This document shows, piece after piece, positions 30,647 through 40,849 of a stretch of 64,000 nt of DNA (its first letter is position 1; each line of letters starts with the position of its first letter). Source of the stretch: Candidatus Thioglobus perditus (GTDB taxonomy: Bacteria; Pseudomonadota; Gammaproteobacteria; PS1; Pseudothioglobaceae); NCBI GenBank assembly GCA_002909145.1, contig PNQY01000062.1, positions 1 to 64,000 on the forward strand. The letters run 5' to 3'. Below the pieces are notes generated by a model. It was not told the origin of the DNA. It made no database searches and worked only from the letters and a program-made list of their open reading frames with translations. A program made the position numbers and the translations under genes.

Positions 30647-31642
30647 TTAGTCTAGATCATTAATCGATAATAGCTCTATATTAAAAACTAATAGGGCGTT
30701 TTCTAGCGGACTGTTGGTTTTGTTTTCACTATCAAGCTCTGAGTAATGGGCAATGATTGTACGTTTTTCACCAACCTTCATTGCCAATACTGAACTGTCA
30801 ATTATATTAATAATTTTTCCAGTACCAGGTGCGAATTGTAGTGTCTTATCAGCCTTACGAAGGCTGAAGCCTTCATCTGTATCAATTGTTAATGCAATTT
30901 TAACTAAGTCGCCTTTGCTCGGTTTTTCGCCAGATCCATTTTGATTAATATATACAAAATATCCGTCTTTATTTTCCTTGGCATTTGGGTGTTTTATTTT
31001 TGCAAATTCAGCTATTCGAGCTACTTTTTTTGCTTTTGCTAGATCTTCTTTTGCCTGGTATTTGCTATTAGCCTTCACAAAAGCAGCTTCATCAGTTTTG
31101 AATTTTTTTGCATCTTCACCAATACGAACAATTTTTACTTTGCGGATAAAATCGTCTTGTTTAATTGAGTTTACAACCTCCATTCCTTCAACAACATGGC
31201 CAAATACGGTGTGTTTACCGTTCAACCAAGGGGTTGCTCTGTGGGTGATAAAAAATTGTGAACCATTGGTGTTTACGCCAGAGTTGGCCATAGATAAAAT
31301 TCCACCATCATTATGAGTTAGATCAGTTATTTCATCTACAAATTTATATCCAGGCCCGCCAGTTCCGTTGCCCTCAGGATCGCCACCTTGAATCATAAAA
31401 TTATCAATAACCCTATGAAATTTTAGACCGTTATAAAAAGGCTTGCCAATTTGTTTGTTTGAATCTTTAGTGCCTTCAGCTAGACCAACAAAATTAATAA
31501 CTGTTAATGGGGTCTTTTTATAGGCAAGTTTTATAATAATATCGCCTTGGTTAGTGTGTAGATTAGCATACAGTCCATTATCAAGTTTTGCTTGTGACTG
31601 GATTGAGAAAAGTAGTGTTGAAATTAGTAGTAAAAAACGCAT
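30647..31642 (-). CDS. Periplasmic peptidyl-prolyl isomerase: cyclophilin plus FKBP-like domain
   Basis: 331 residues from ATG 31642 (MRFLLLISTLLFSIQSQA, a clean signal peptide); the frame extends to a TTG at 31666 but that would bury the signal. Residues ~30-185 are a cyclophilin: GLKFHRVIDNFMIQGGDP, GGILSMANSG, NGSQFFIT and LNGKHTVFGHVVEGM. Residues ~215-331 look like an FKBP-type domain (GSGEKPSKGDLVKIALTIDTDEG ... PGTGKIINIIDSSVLAMKVGEKRTI). The second domain is divergent and may be inactive. The two isomerase folds in one exported chain suggest an outer-membrane-protein folding role. It is upstream of mraY by 18 bp. Confidence 0.85.
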   Translation of the reverse strand: MRFLLLISTLLFSIQSQAKLDNGLYANLHTNQGDIIIKLAYKKTPLTVINFVGLAEGTKDSNKQIGKPFYNGLKFHRVIDNFMIQGGDPEGNGTGGPGYKFVDEITDLTHNDGGILSMANSGVNTNGSQFFITHRATPWLNGKHTVFGHVVEGMEVVNSIKQDDFIRKVKIVRIGEDAKKFKTDEAAFVKANSKYQAKEDLAKAKKVARIAEFAKIKHPNAKENKDGYFVYINQNGSGEKPSKGDLVKIALTIDTDEGFSLRKADKTLQFAPGTGKIINIIDSSVLAMKVGEKRTIIAHYSELDSENKTNSPLENALLVFNIELLSINDLD

Positions 31643-31758
31643 AATAGTTAAGTTAAATTTTGCCAATAAAGAATTAAGAATGATACCTAAAAACTTACTT
31701 AAGCGCTTATCAACAATACGTTAAAATGTAACATTTATTTTTATAAAAACCCAACTAG

Positions 31759-32001
<243 letters not shown>

Positions 32002-32017
32002 TTGTTTTGCTAGATAA

Positions 32018-32045
32018 AAAAAGCGACCAATAGGTCGCTTTTTAT
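32018..32045. terminator. Bidirectional terminator
   Basis: AAAGCGACC, loop AATA and GGTCGCTTTTT form a stem with A- and T-tracts on either side. It separates the ferredoxin gene from the convergent aminotransferase gene. Confidence 0.9.
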
Positions 32046-32057
32046 TTTATTGGGTTT

Positions 32058-33173
32058 TTATTTGTCTAAGGTTTGCTTTAGTGCTGATAAGCATAAAGTT
32101 ATATTTTCCTTTCTAGAGGCATAACCCATAAGTCCAATACGCCAAACCTTGCCTGCATAAGCACCTAAACCAGCGCCAATCTCTAGGTTGTAATCATTTA
32201 GCAGTGTTGAACGAACAGCTGCATCATCAACACCATCAGGAATTATTACCGAGTTGAGTTGGGGTAGGCGATCTTCTTTATTTACTAAGAAGTTAATACC
32301 CATAGCCTCAAGACCACCTCTTAATTCTTCATGGTTTTTCTGATGACGATCCCAAGAGTTTTCAATTCCTTCTTCTGAAACCATCACTAAAGATTCATGT
32401 AAGCCGTAAAGTGTATTTACTGGGGCAGTGTGGTGATAAGTACGTTTAGCACCTTCTCCCCAATAACCCATTACTAAATTCAAATCTAAGAACCAAGAAG
32501 TAACTGGAGTTTTACGCTCGGTAATTTTTTTGACTGCACGATCACCGATTGAAATTGGTGAAATTCCAGGCATAGCAGATAGACATTTTTGTGATCCCGA
32601 GTAGATGGCATCGATTTCCCATTCATCAACACGTAATTCACTACCACCTAGTGAAGTTACCGCATCAACAATAGTTATGCAATCGTTTTCATGTGCAATT
32701 TTACATAGTGTTTTAGCATCGGATTGAGCGCCAGTTGATGTTTCTGCATGCACAAATGCTAGGATTTTTGCATCTGGATTGTCTTTAAGGGTTTGCTCAA
32801 CTTTATCTACAGATACAGCTTCTCCCCAGTTGTCCTCAACCACTACAGCTTCACCGCCAAAGCGTGTAATGTTTTCTTTCATACGCATACCAAATACACC
32901 GTTTATGCACACAACAACTTTATCACCTGATTCAACAAGGTTTGCAAAGCAAGTTTCCATACCTGCAGAGCCTGGAGCCGATACTGGCATAGTAAGATCA
33001 TTTTCAGTTTTAAATGCGTATTGCAATCCTTGTTTGGTCTCATCCATCATTCCAACGAATGCGGGATCAAGATGACCAATAGTAGGTCGAGCCATTGCAG
33101 ATAAAATTCTTGGGTGAACGTCAGATGGACCTGGGCCCATAAGTGTTCTAATAGGTGGGTTAAAAGATTTCAT
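32058..33173 (-). CDS. Alanine/serine-glyoxylate aminotransferase family protein
   Basis: 371-residue class V PLP aminotransferase. N-terminal MGPGPSDVHPRIL and H34 context IGHLDP, AETSTGAQ near 143-150, VDAVTSLGGSEL and PLP lysine K196 in SGSQKCLSAMPG match the AGXT/SgaA/PucG group, which moves an amino group onto glyoxylate to give glycine. The donor (alanine, serine or ureidoglycine) cannot be settled by eye. No uricolytic genes flank it. With the glcDEF-type genes 10 kb away and gcvP in the same window, a glycolate-glyoxylate-glycine route is a plausible inference. Confidence 0.88.
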   Translation of the reverse strand: MKSFNPPIRTLMGPGPSDVHPRILSAMARPTIGHLDPAFVGMMDETKQGLQYAFKTENDLTMPVSAPGSAGMETCFANLVESGDKVVVCINGVFGMRMKENITRFGGEAVVVEDNWGEAVSVDKVEQTLKDNPDAKILAFVHAETSTGAQSDAKTLCKIAHENDCITIVDAVTSLGGSELRVDEWEIDAIYSGSQKCLSAMPGISPISIGDRAVKKITERKTPVTSWFLDLNLVMGYWGEGAKRTYHHTAPVNTLYGLHESLVMVSEEGIENSWDRHQKNHEELRGGLEAMGINFLVNKEDRLPQLNSVIIPDGVDDAAVRSTLLNDYNLEIGAGLGAYAGKVWRIGLMGYASRKENITLCLSALKQTLDK

Positions 33174-33253
33174 TGTTTATATTAAATTTAAAAAAAATAC
33201 ATAGATAATTATAGATTCAATAATGTATTTATCTCACTCTTTGTTTATGGTTA

Positions 33254-34141
33254 TTATTTAGTTAATGTTGGCATTAGCAGATAAAGTGCTAATGATATAG
33301 TAATTACACTAAATAAATTCCCAAATAGTACTAATGCTGCAACTTTTTTCGGCTCTTGGTTGTATTTTTCAGAAACCATAAAATTCAAAACAGCGGGAGG
33401 AAGTATTGCAAAAATAACTAATAACGCTTGATTTGTTTTATCTATATTGATCCAAGGAATAACAATAGCAAGTGCAATTAACCCTGATATAGGCCTAAAT
33501 AGCGCCCCAATAGCTCCTATTTTCCAATCATCAAGATTAATATCAACCAATCTCACCCCAAGTGAAAAAAGCATAAGAGGTATAGCTATATCGCCAATCA
33601 TTGTTAGGGGGTTTAGCAATATTTCTGGAAGGTTTAAATTCATTGAGTTTAATAACAATCCAAATATAGTGGCTAACACTATTGGGTTTCTCAATGCTCC
33701 AATAATAGATGAATTTTTATCAAGAGTTTTAATGCCAAGTGTAAAGTGGAGTGTATTCTCGATAATAAACAAGACCAAAGCTGCAGGAATTGCAGACTTA
33801 CCAAATGCAAATAAAGCTAGCGGTAATCCAATATTTCCAGTATTTGTATACATCATTGGAGGTACAAATGTTTTTATATTTATTTTGTTAATTTTTGCAA
33901 ATATAAAAGCAATAAGTCCTGAAATAAATATTATTAACAAAGCGCCGAGTGCTAAATTTCTATAGTCATAAATCTGAAATTCTTCGCTACTTAAAACAGA
34001 TAAAATCAAGGCAGGAAGGAACAAATCAATTGTTAGTCTATTACTAATTGACATATCTGTTTCATACTTTTTTGCATACAGATATCCAGTTAATACAATT
34101 AAAATAATTGGAGAAATAATTGTTAGTACTTGTATAAGCAC
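33254..34141 (-). CDS. AEC (auxin efflux carrier) family transporter
   Basis: 295 residues with about ten membrane segments in two inverted halves. MMYTNTGNIGLPLALFAFG near 105 and IPLMLFSLGVRL near 190 are the typical crossover motifs of the AEC/MdcF family. Bacterial members carry malonate, malate or other carboxylates, or have unknown cargo. The start is GTG at 34141, preceded by an AAGG site and overlapping nothing; the ppsR stop lies 4 bp upstream, so it is probably read with ppsA-ppsR. Confidence 0.87.
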   Translation of the reverse strand: MLIQVLTIISPIILIVLTGYLYAKKYETDMSISNRLTIDLFLPALILSVLSSEEFQIYDYRNLALGALLIIFISGLIAFIFAKINKINIKTFVPPMMYTNTGNIGLPLALFAFGKSAIPAALVLFIIENTLHFTLGIKTLDKNSSIIGALRNPIVLATIFGLLLNSMNLNLPEILLNPLTMIGDIAIPLMLFSLGVRLVDINLDDWKIGAIGALFRPISGLIALAIVIPWINIDKTNQALLVIFAILPPAVLNFMVSEKYNQEPKKVAALVLFGNLFSVITISLALYLLMPTLTK

Positions 34142-34145
34142 AGAC

Positions 34146-34964
34146 TTACCTTAATGATAATTTGTTGATAATTTTTGCACTAATTTCTTCAATTGAAGTT
34201 TGAGTGGTATCAATAAACGGAATGTTATTGGCATGATACATGTCTTCGGTTCTTCTAACTTCACTTTGACATTGCTTTAATGAGGCATAACTGCTATTGT
34301 CTTTTCTTTCTTTTCTAATTTTTTGCAATCGAATTGGGTTAATACTTAATCCGAATAATTTATGCTTGTACGGCTGTAGTACTTTTGGTAATTTTGTACT
34401 GGATAGATCTTGGTCTATAATTGGATAATTGGCCGCATTAATGCCATATTGTAGTGCCATAAATAGACAGCTGGGCGTTTTCCCAGATCTGGAAACTCCA
34501 ATAAGAATAATGTCTGCTTGATCGTAGTTTTTTAAACTTAATCCGTCATCGTTACTAAGTGCAAAGTCAATACTATTGATTTTATTAGAGTATTCGCTAT
34601 CTTTATACCCAAGCTCATGCAATCGTCCTATACTATGTGAAGATTTTGATTCAAGCGAGCTTTCCATTTTTGATATGAACGCTTCAAAAAAGTCAAAAAA
34701 TATACAGTCACTTTGTGACAATAACTTTCTGTGTTCAGCATTAATTTGAGTGCTAAATACAAGTGGAGGACTCTCGTCTTTTAACGAGGTATTGTTGATT
34801 GTATAAACAGCATTTGTCGCTTTATCAAGTGTGTCGATAAATGATAAATGAACCTTCTCAAAATCTATATTTTGAAATTGACTTAATAGACAACTGCCAA
34901 GCGTTTCTGCCGTAATTCCAGTACGGTCAGAAATGAAAAATACAGTTCTTTTGTTAGCTGCCAC
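34146..34964 (-). CDS. ppsR: PEP synthase regulatory protein (bifunctional kinase/pyrophosphorylase)
   Basis: Phosphorylates and dephosphorylates PEP synthase to switch gluconeogenesis. DUF299 family: [15 protein letters not shown] at the start, P-loop GVSRSGKTP near residue 155, [12 protein letters not shown] and YASLKQC later. I chose GTG 34964, giving 272 residues and a leader the size of that in E. coli PpsR (277 aa). The frame could start at TTG 34985. Either way it overlaps the 3' end of ppsA, its target, by 11 to 32 bases, so the two are tightly coupled. Confidence 0.92.
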   Translation of the reverse strand: MAANKRTVFFISDRTGITAETLGSCLLSQFQNIDFEKVHLSFIDTLDKATNAVYTINNTSLKDESPPLVFSTQINAEHRKLLSQSDCIFFDFFEAFISKMESSLESKSSHSIGRLHELGYKDSEYSNKINSIDFALSNDDGLSLKNYDQADIILIGVSRSGKTPSCLFMALQYGINAANYPIIDQDLSSTKLPKVLQPYKHKLFGLSINPIRLQKIRKERKDNSSYASLKQCQSEVRRTEDMYHANNIPFIDTTQTSIEEISAKIINKLSLR

Positions 34965-37320
34965 CAAGCGCCGACCAAGTTTCAATAACGGTATCGGGAT
35001 TTAAAGAAACACTGCTAATATTTTGTTCGAGTAGCCATTTGGCTAAATCAGGATGATCAGAGGGTCCTTGACCACAAATACCAACATATTTATTTTGCTT
35101 GTGGCATGCTTTAATAGCCATTGAGATTAACTTCTTAACTGCCGGGTCTCTTTCGTCAAAGCTGCTGGCAATAATGCCAGAGTCTCTATCCGTTCCTAGA
35201 GTTAGTTGGGTCATATCATTAGATCCAATTGAAAATCCATCAAAATATTGTAAAAATTCATCTGCCAGTATGGCGTTAGATGGCAGTTCACACATCATAA
35301 TAATTCTTAGCTTATTAACACCACGCTCTAATTGATTTTCTTTTAGTAGCTGAATTACCTGTTTAGCTTCATCTAGAGTCCTAACAAATGGAATCATTAT
35401 CTCAACATTGGTTAGACCCATTTCCTCTCTAACTTTTTTTATGGCTTTGCATTCAAGTTCAAAGCACTCTTTAAAGTCATCTGATATGTACCTTGAGGCG
35501 CCTCTAAATCCAAGCATAGGGTTTTCCTCTTTAGGCTCGTACCTATCACCAGCGTATAAATTAGCATACTCATTAGATTTAAAGTCTGACATTCTAATAA
35601 TAACCGGATGCTTAGAAAAAGAGGCTGCGATTGTGGAAATCCCTTCGGTTAGCTTTTCAACATAAAAATCAACTGGAGATTTATAGCTCGCAGTTTTTTT
35701 CTGAATTGTGTTTTTCATATCATCTGGCAGCTCATCAAATCCTAGCAATGCCTTAGGGTGAATGCCAATCATAGTATTAATGATAAATTCTAAGCGCGCA
35801 AGCCCAACGCCAGAGTTGGGAATATTTGCAAAGTCAAAAGCTCTACCTGGATTGCCAACATTCATCATAATTTTGACAGGTATTTCCGGCATAGTATCTA
35901 CTGACTGTTGTGTGTGTTCATAATCCAGAATGCCTTCGTAGACATATCCCACATCTCCTTGAGCGCATGATGCTGTAACGGATGTTCCATTGGTGAGTTT
36001 TTTGGTGGCATCAATGGTGCCAACAATTGCAGGAACGCCTAGTTCTCTAGCAATAATTGCAGCGTGGCAAGTGCGACCACCGCGATTCGTGATAATTGCC
36101 GAAGCGCGCTTCATAACAGGCTCCCAATCAGGATCTGTCATATCTGTTACTAAAATATCGCCATCCATCATTTTATCCATTTCAGAGATATTGTTAATAA
36201 TATGCACAGTTCCACTGCCTATTTTTTGTCCAATTGACCTGCCTTCTACCAGTATATTTCCAGTCTGTTTAATTTTGTATCGATCAATTTGATTTGAAGC
36301 TTTACCCCTGCTCTGAACAGTTTCTGGTCGTGCTTGAACTATGTATAGTTCATTAGTATTACCATCAAGCGCCCATTCAATATCCATAGGTCTTTTGTAA
36401 TGATTTTCAATTGTAATGGCATAACGAGCTAACTCTTCAACTTGCTCATCATTTAGACTTAAAGACTGTTGCTGATCTTCCGACACTGTTTCTATTGACA
36501 CCTGGCTTTTTAAGTCATCATATGCGTATACCATTTTGATTTCTTTTGAGCCAACAGTGCGACTTAGAACTGCTTTTTTTCCATTATTAAGAGAGGGTTT
36601 GTGTACGTAAAATTCGTCAGGATTTACAGATCCTTGAACAACTGTTTCTCCCAAACCATAAGCAGATGTGATGAAAACAACATCTTCAAAACCTGACTCA
36701 GTGTCTATTGTAAACATAACACCACTAGTGCCAATATCACTCCTTACCATTTGTTGAATGCCAGCAGAAAGTGAAACCTCTGAGTGATCAAACCCCTGAT
36801 GAACACGATAAGAAATGGCGCGATCATTGTATAGTGATGCAAATACTTTTTTGATAGAGTTCAGTATTTCATCAATACCACTTACATTAAGATAGGTCTC
36901 TTGTTGTCCAGCAAATGAGGCCTCTGGTAAATCTTCAGCGGTTGCAGAAGAACGTACTGCAAATGTTGCATCTTTACCAAGTGAATCTTCAAGTTTTTTG
37001 TAGTTGAGTTTTATCTCATCAAGAAACTCATCGGGGAAATCTGATTCCTGCACCCAATTTCTGATTTTTGCACCAACTTGAGTAAGCTCCTTTATTTGAT
37101 TTGTATCCAGATCTTTAAGAAGCTTATCAATTTTTGATTTGAGGTTGTTATGATTTAGGAACTCTTCAAAGGCATCTGCTGTGGTTGCGAACCCACCAGG
37201 TACTCGTACTCCTTTATCTGACAAGGCGCCAATCATCTCACCTAGAGAGGCGTTTTTTCCGCCTACAATTTCAACGTCACTTATTCTTGCATCTTTTAAC
37301 AAGATAACACGATTATCCAT
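34954..37320 (-). CDS. ppsA: Phosphoenolpyruvate synthase
   Basis: Makes PEP from pyruvate and ATP (with AMP and Pi as products). 788 residues. N-terminal ATP-grasp domain with [11 protein letters not shown], swivelling domain with phosphorylated H419 in [14 protein letters not shown], and C-terminal TIM barrel with [16 protein letters not shown] and [10 protein letters not shown]. The regulator ppsR overlaps its end. Location near a lactate/hydroxyacid locus fits a need for gluconeogenesis from C3 acids, which is inference. Confidence 0.97.
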   Translation of the reverse strand: MDNRVILLKDARISDVEIVGGKNASLGEMIGALSDKGVRVPGGFATTADAFEEFLNHNNLKSKIDKLLKDLDTNQIKELTQVGAKIRNWVQESDFPDEFLDEIKLNYKKLEDSLGKDATFAVRSSATAEDLPEASFAGQQETYLNVSGIDEILNSIKKVFASLYNDRAISYRVHQGFDHSEVSLSAGIQQMVRSDIGTSGVMFTIDTESGFEDVVFITSAYGLGETVVQGSVNPDEFYVHKPSLNNGKKAVLSRTVGSKEIKMVYAYDDLKSQVSIETVSEDQQQSLSLNDEQVEELARYAITIENHYKRPMDIEWALDGNTNELYIVQARPETVQSRGKASNQIDRYKIKQTGNILVEGRSIGQKIGSGTVHIINNISEMDKMMDGDILVTDMTDPDWEPVMKRASAIITNRGGRTCHAAIIARELGVPAIVGTIDATKKLTNGTSVTASCAQGDVGYVYEGILDYEHTQQSVDTMPEIPVKIMMNVGNPGRAFDFANIPNSGVGLARLEFIINTMIGIHPKALLGFDELPDDMKNTIQKKTASYKSPVDFYVEKLTEGISTIAASFSKHPVIIRMSDFKSNEYANLYAGDRYEPKEENPMLGFRGASRYISDDFKECFELECKAIKKVREEMGLTNVEIMIPFVRTLDEAKQVIQLLKENQLERGVNKLRIIMMCELPSNAILADEFLQYFDGFSIGSNDMTQLTLGTDRDSGIIASSFDERDPAVKKLISMAIKACHKQNKYVGICGQGPSDHPDLAKWLLEQNISSVSLNPDTVIETWSALGGS

Positions 37321-37427
37321 CTCTCTCTACCCCTTTATTTAAACTAACTTCTATCTTCTAAAAACGTAAGTATACCGTCTAATTAAATAGGGTTTGAGAT
37401 TTTATATAGCAAGTTAATTTTGTTATA

Positions 37428-38828
37428 TTAATTTGTTGCATATGCCACAGAAGGAAGCCAAGTAACTAGTGCTGGGAAATAAAACACAAGGCCAAGTCCA
37501 ATAAGCTGAAGAACTATAAAAGGAACCACGCCTTTATAAATATGAGTTAATTTAACCCCAGGAGGACATACGCCTTTTAAATAGAAAATAGCAAACCCTA
37601 CTGGTGGTGTTAAGAAGGATGTTTGCAGCGTAACCGCAACCAGAAGTGCAAACCATACTAAGTTTGGATTATCCACCACACCATAACCATCAACCGCCAA
37701 GTCAAGACCACCAATAACTGGCCCAAGTAGTGGCAGAATGATTAAGCTGATTTCAATCCAGTCTAGGAAAAATCCTAGAGCAAATATTAGTAGTAGCACA
37801 AATCCAATGAGAGCATATGGACCAAGACCCATACTATTTAATGCAGTTTCTATTAGTTCATCACCACCACACTCTCTAAGAACTAGAGCAAAGATTGTGG
37901 CACCAATAAATATGGCAAAAATGTAGGCAGATGTGTTCATAGTGTTAATAACCACATCTTTTACGACGCCAAAGTCTAAGCGCTTGTAAGCCAGTGATAA
38001 GAGTGTTGCGCCTAGTGCGCCAATTCCAGAGGCTTCAGTAACAGTTGCAATACCCATAAAAATAGATCCTAGAACCGCTAATATTAATAATGCTGGAGGT
38101 ATGATATCCATCATTACACGCAAAACATCTTGTAGACGAATTTCTGTATGGTCTGCTGCAAGTGGTGCTTTTTCTGGGTTTAGCTTTCCATAAAGTAAAA
38201 TATAAGTAATATATAAAACTCCAAGAATCATGCCTGGAATAACTGCGCCCATAAATAAATCACCTACCGATACACCCAACTGATCGCCCATAATAACAAG
38301 CATAATTGAAGGTGGTATTAGTATCCCTAGTGTGCCAGAAGCGGCAATGGTTCCAAGTGCCAGAGGTTTGTCATAATTTTGTTTAAGCATTACAGGTAGC
38401 GACATTAGTCCTAATAGTACTACTGAGGCGCCGATAATTCCAGTTGATGCAGCAAGAATAATACCAATTAGTGTGACAGTAATAGCCAATCCACCTCTAA
38501 CGTTACCAAACAGTCTTTGCATAGATTTCATCATTTGTTCAGCAACACCTGATTTGTCAAGCATAAGGCCCATAAATATAAACATAGGCAGGGCGACCAA
38601 CACCCAGTTATCCATAATATTAAATACTCTGCCAGTTAATAAACCAAGAGTGTTGTAATCAAGACCTGTAAAGGTCCATCCCATAATGTTGTCACTCCAC
38701 CATGCAATTCCAGTAAACCCAACACCAACTCCAGCCAACACCCAGGCAACCGGAAATCCAGTAAAAATTAAAGCTATAAAGGAAGCAAACATAGCTATTA
38801 CAAGGTAATATTCGGGGTGAAATTCCAT
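37428..38828 (-). CDS. TRAP transporter large permease (DctM type)
   Basis: 466 residues, about twelve membrane segments of the DctM/SiaM fold; carries out Na+-coupled uptake of an organic acid together with the small permease and binding protein. Features: GFPVAWVLAGVGV, SVVLLGLMSLPVML, GTLGILIPPSIMLVIMG and FLTPPVGFAIFYLKG. The start overlaps the dctQ-type stop by one base. The family label is firm; the substrate must come from the binding protein. Confidence 0.93.
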   Translation of the reverse strand: MEFHPEYYLVIAMFASFIALIFTGFPVAWVLAGVGVGFTGIAWWSDNIMGWTFTGLDYNTLGLLTGRVFNIMDNWVLVALPMFIFMGLMLDKSGVAEQMMKSMQRLFGNVRGGLAITVTLIGIILAASTGIIGASVVLLGLMSLPVMLKQNYDKPLALGTIAASGTLGILIPPSIMLVIMGDQLGVSVGDLFMGAVIPGMILGVLYITYILLYGKLNPEKAPLAADHTEIRLQDVLRVMMDIIPPALLILAVLGSIFMGIATVTEASGIGALGATLLSLAYKRLDFGVVKDVVINTMNTSAYIFAIFIGATIFALVLRECGGDELIETALNSMGLGPYALIGFVLLLIFALGFFLDWIEISLIILPLLGPVIGGLDLAVDGYGVVDNPNLVWFALLVAVTLQTSFLTPPVGFAIFYLKGVCPPGVKLTHIYKGVVPFIVLQLIGLGLVFYFPALVTWLPSVAYATN

Positions 38829-39457
38829 TAGTTTTTCTCCTGGTTGTTGTTTTTAAATTGTGGATAAAATAAGTTCTTAATCATTGAAACCCTTCCAGGT
38901 GTTGTGCCATTATGTCTGTTGTTATGTGTTATTAGCAGAACAGACTCCTCAATAAGTTTAGCGAGTGCCGCGATAAATACTAAAGCTAAAGAGATTGGAA
39001 GTACTGCTTTAATAATCCACCGGTAAGGAAGCCCGGTTGGATTTGCAGATGACTCTGAAACTCGGTAAGATTCAGCAACCCATCCCAAACTATGGTCTAT
39101 GATAATAACAGTAAAAGGCATTAATAGTAACGCAACGCCTAATATTTCAATAATTCTTTGAGCTTTTGTTGAAAAATGCATATGAGCGAGGTCCACTCTA
39201 ATGTGTGCGTCTGTTGTTATTGCGTAAGAAACACCAAACATAAATGCAACAGCATACAGGTGCCAAATCAGTTCTTCTAATTCAACCATACCGTTGCTAA
39301 ATCCATACCTAAGTATTACCTGGGTTAGAATTATAAATATAAGAGCTACATTTAACCATGCAGTAGTTCCTGCAATACTTGTAACGATTTTATTTAAAAA
39401 TGAAACAATCGGTATATGAATGTGAGCATTTTTTATATTTTCATTTTCTTGCTGCAT
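38828..39457 (-). CDS. TRAP transporter small permease (DctQ type)
   Basis: 209 residues with four membrane segments (near 22-40, 60-80, 100-120, 150-170) and the motif WLNVALIFIILTQVILRY followed by ELIWHLYAVAFMFGVSYAITTDAHIRVD, typical for DctQ. It lies 129 bp downstream of the binding-protein gene, separated by two hairpins, and is fused translationally to dctM by a one-base overlap. The end KNNNQEKN is polar and cytoplasmic. Confidence 0.9.
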   Translation of the reverse strand: MQQENENIKNAHIHIPIVSFLNKIVTSIAGTTAWLNVALIFIILTQVILRYGFSNGMVELEELIWHLYAVAFMFGVSYAITTDAHIRVDLAHMHFSTKAQRIIEILGVALLLMPFTVIIIDHSLGWVAESYRVSESSANPTGLPYRWIIKAVLPISLALVFIAALAKLIEESVLLITHNNRHNGTTPGRVSMIKNLFYPQFKNNNQEKN

Positions 39458-39491
39458 AGGTTAATCCTTATTTTTTATTTATATTTTTTTT

Positions 39492-39535
39492 TACTTTAAG
39501 TATATCTTTTATTTAAGGAAAATATACTTAGAGTA
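39492..39535 (-). promoter_or_regulatory. Second hairpin in the dctP-dctQ spacer
   Basis: TACTTTAAGTATAT at 39492-39505 pairs with 39522-39535 over 14 positions (one G-U). It lies directly after the terminator-like hairpin on the minus strand, and its A/T tracts do not form a terminator in that direction. It may protect or process the downstream mRNA. Confidence 0.4.
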
Positions 39536-39564
39536 AAAAAATAGCAGGCCTAATGACCTGCTAT
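39535..39564 (-). terminator. Intra-operon terminator between dctP and dctQM
   Basis: Read on the minus strand, an 8-bp stem (ATAGCAGG with CCTGCTAT; arms 39564-39557 and 39548-39541) is followed by six T. It lies 23 bp after the binding-protein stop. Partial termination here would make more binding protein than membrane subunits, as is common in binding-protein operons. Confidence 0.75.
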
Positions 39565-39586
39565 TTTTATTTATATTAGCACTAAG

Positions 39587-40666
39587 TTATTTCTTTTCCG
39601 TGCCTGGGCGTGGTAAAAATGCCCACTCGTTCCAAACTTTGTAGCCATCACGGAACTCATTTAGTTTTCCGTAAATCACACCAAATTCTGGATCTTTTGC
39701 AGTTTCTTCAGCAACAACTTCATCCCATTTCTCTTTAAATAGAGCTAGCATTTCTTTAGACCAGTAATGATTAGTTACGCCTTTTTCTGCGTTAGCCTTC
39801 ATGTAAGGGAACTGAATTGCTTCACCCATTGCTAAACCGTCAAGCATAGCAGCTTTACATGTAGTTTCAACAACATTTTGTTGTGCAGAGCTCATGCCTT
39901 TCCATGTATCTTTGTTAATTAACAGGTCAAACATTGTTGCAGGTTGATGCCAACCAGGGTAGTAGTTGTGTTTAAGAATCTTATGGAAGCCTAGTAGCTT
40001 ATCAATAGCCGGCATTGAGAATTCAGTCGCATCAATTGCTCCTTTTTCTAGTGCTGGGAATATTTCTTTAGAAGATAGTAGTGATGTTGATACACCTAAT
40101 TTCTCCATAACTAATGCGCCCAAACCAAAGAATCTCATACGTAAGCCATTTAAGTCCTCAGCACTGTTGATTGGTTTAGAGAACCAGCCTGACGTTTCAG
40201 GTGAAATAATTGAACAAGGTACTGCATGTACATTGTAGCCATTGTCATCATATAGCTTTTGCCATAAATCTCTACCACCGCCGTAGTAAACCCATGCTAA
40301 GAATTCAGGAGCATCAGGTCCAAAAGGTGTTGCTGAGAAAATAGAAGCTTTTGTTCCAAGCAAGCCAGTGTTATAACCTGGTGTTGACCAACCTGCATTT
40401 ACTTGGCCTTTTGAAACAGACTCTAAAATCTCTTTAGCAGGAACAAGCTTTCCTGGCTCATAGATTTTAACTTTTAGTTTTGTAATGTTTGATGAACTAT
40501 TGATATTTTCAGCAAACCATTTAGGTGTTGAACCTAAACCAGTTAGATGAGTACCAAACCACACTGGTAGTTTTAGTAGAACTCTTTCTTCGGCAGCTAC
40601 AGGTGCTGAAGCCATCGTCACAGCAACTGCAACAGCCGTACTTAGTTTAACTATTGTTTTTTTCAT
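39587..40666 (-). CDS. TRAP transporter substrate-binding protein (DctP/TakP-like)
   Basis: 359 residues with a signal peptide (KLSTAVAVAVTMASAPVAAEE). The order WFSKPINSAEDLNGLRMRF, KEIFPALEKGAIDATEFSMP and YYPGWHQPATMFDLLIN resembles the TakP/lactate-binding branch of TRAP proteins (2-oxoacids, lactate) more than the C4-dicarboxylate or sialic acid branches; the conserved Arg of GLRMRF should hold the carboxylate. The neighbouring FMN hydroxyacid dehydrogenase supports a 2-hydroxy- or 2-oxo-monocarboxylate. A sigma70-like promoter and operator lie just upstream. Confidence 0.88.
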   Translation of the reverse strand: MKKTIVKLSTAVAVAVTMASAPVAAEERVLLKLPVWFGTHLTGLGSTPKWFAENINSSSNITKLKVKIYEPGKLVPAKEILESVSKGQVNAGWSTPGYNTGLLGTKASIFSATPFGPDAPEFLAWVYYGGGRDLWQKLYDDNGYNVHAVPCSIISPETSGWFSKPINSAEDLNGLRMRFFGLGALVMEKLGVSTSLLSSKEIFPALEKGAIDATEFSMPAIDKLLGFHKILKHNYYPGWHQPATMFDLLINKDTWKGMSSAQQNVVETTCKAAMLDGLAMGEAIQFPYMKANAEKGVTNHYWSKEMLALFKEKWDEVVAEETAKDPEFGVIYGKLNEFRDGYKVWNEWAFLPRPGTEKK

Positions 40667-40725
40667 TTTTCTCTCCTCGAGGGTTAATTTTAATTTGTCT
40701 TACTAACTTATTTATTTTTGGTAAA

Positions 40726-40738
40726 TTGGTCAGACAAC
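40726..40738 (-). promoter_or_regulatory. Candidate FadR/LldR-type operator at the dctP promoter
   Basis: TTGGTCAGACAAC (plus strand) resembles the TTGGT-N3-ACCAA site of PdhR/LldR-class regulators, with an imperfect right half. It covers the predicted dctP transcription start, where binding would block transcription. Confidence 0.5.
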
Positions 40739-40741
40739 TAC

Positions 40742-40770
40742 ATAATATATAAAAATAAGATGAGTGTCAA
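40742..40770 (-). promoter_or_regulatory. Sigma70-like promoter of the TRAP genes
   Basis: Minus strand: -35 TTGACA at 40770-40765, a 17-bp spacer, and -10 TATTAT at 40747-40742. Predicted start is near 40735, with a 69-base leader to the binding-protein ATG. Confidence 0.7.
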
Positions 40771-40849
40771 GAGTTTTTTATTTTATTTTATTTTTTATGC
40801 AAATAAAGGATAATAGGATTAAAAGTATAGTAGAATTTATATACGCCCA

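Noticed and set aside
31643-31666. Longer start (TTG 31666) for the periplasmic isomerase
   Set aside because: It would add eight residues before a good signal peptide; ATG 31642 starts the signal cleanly.
33447-33965. 172-residue open frame on the plus strand
   Set aside because: Antisense shadow of the AEC transporter; its hydrophobicity mirrors the membrane segments of the real gene.
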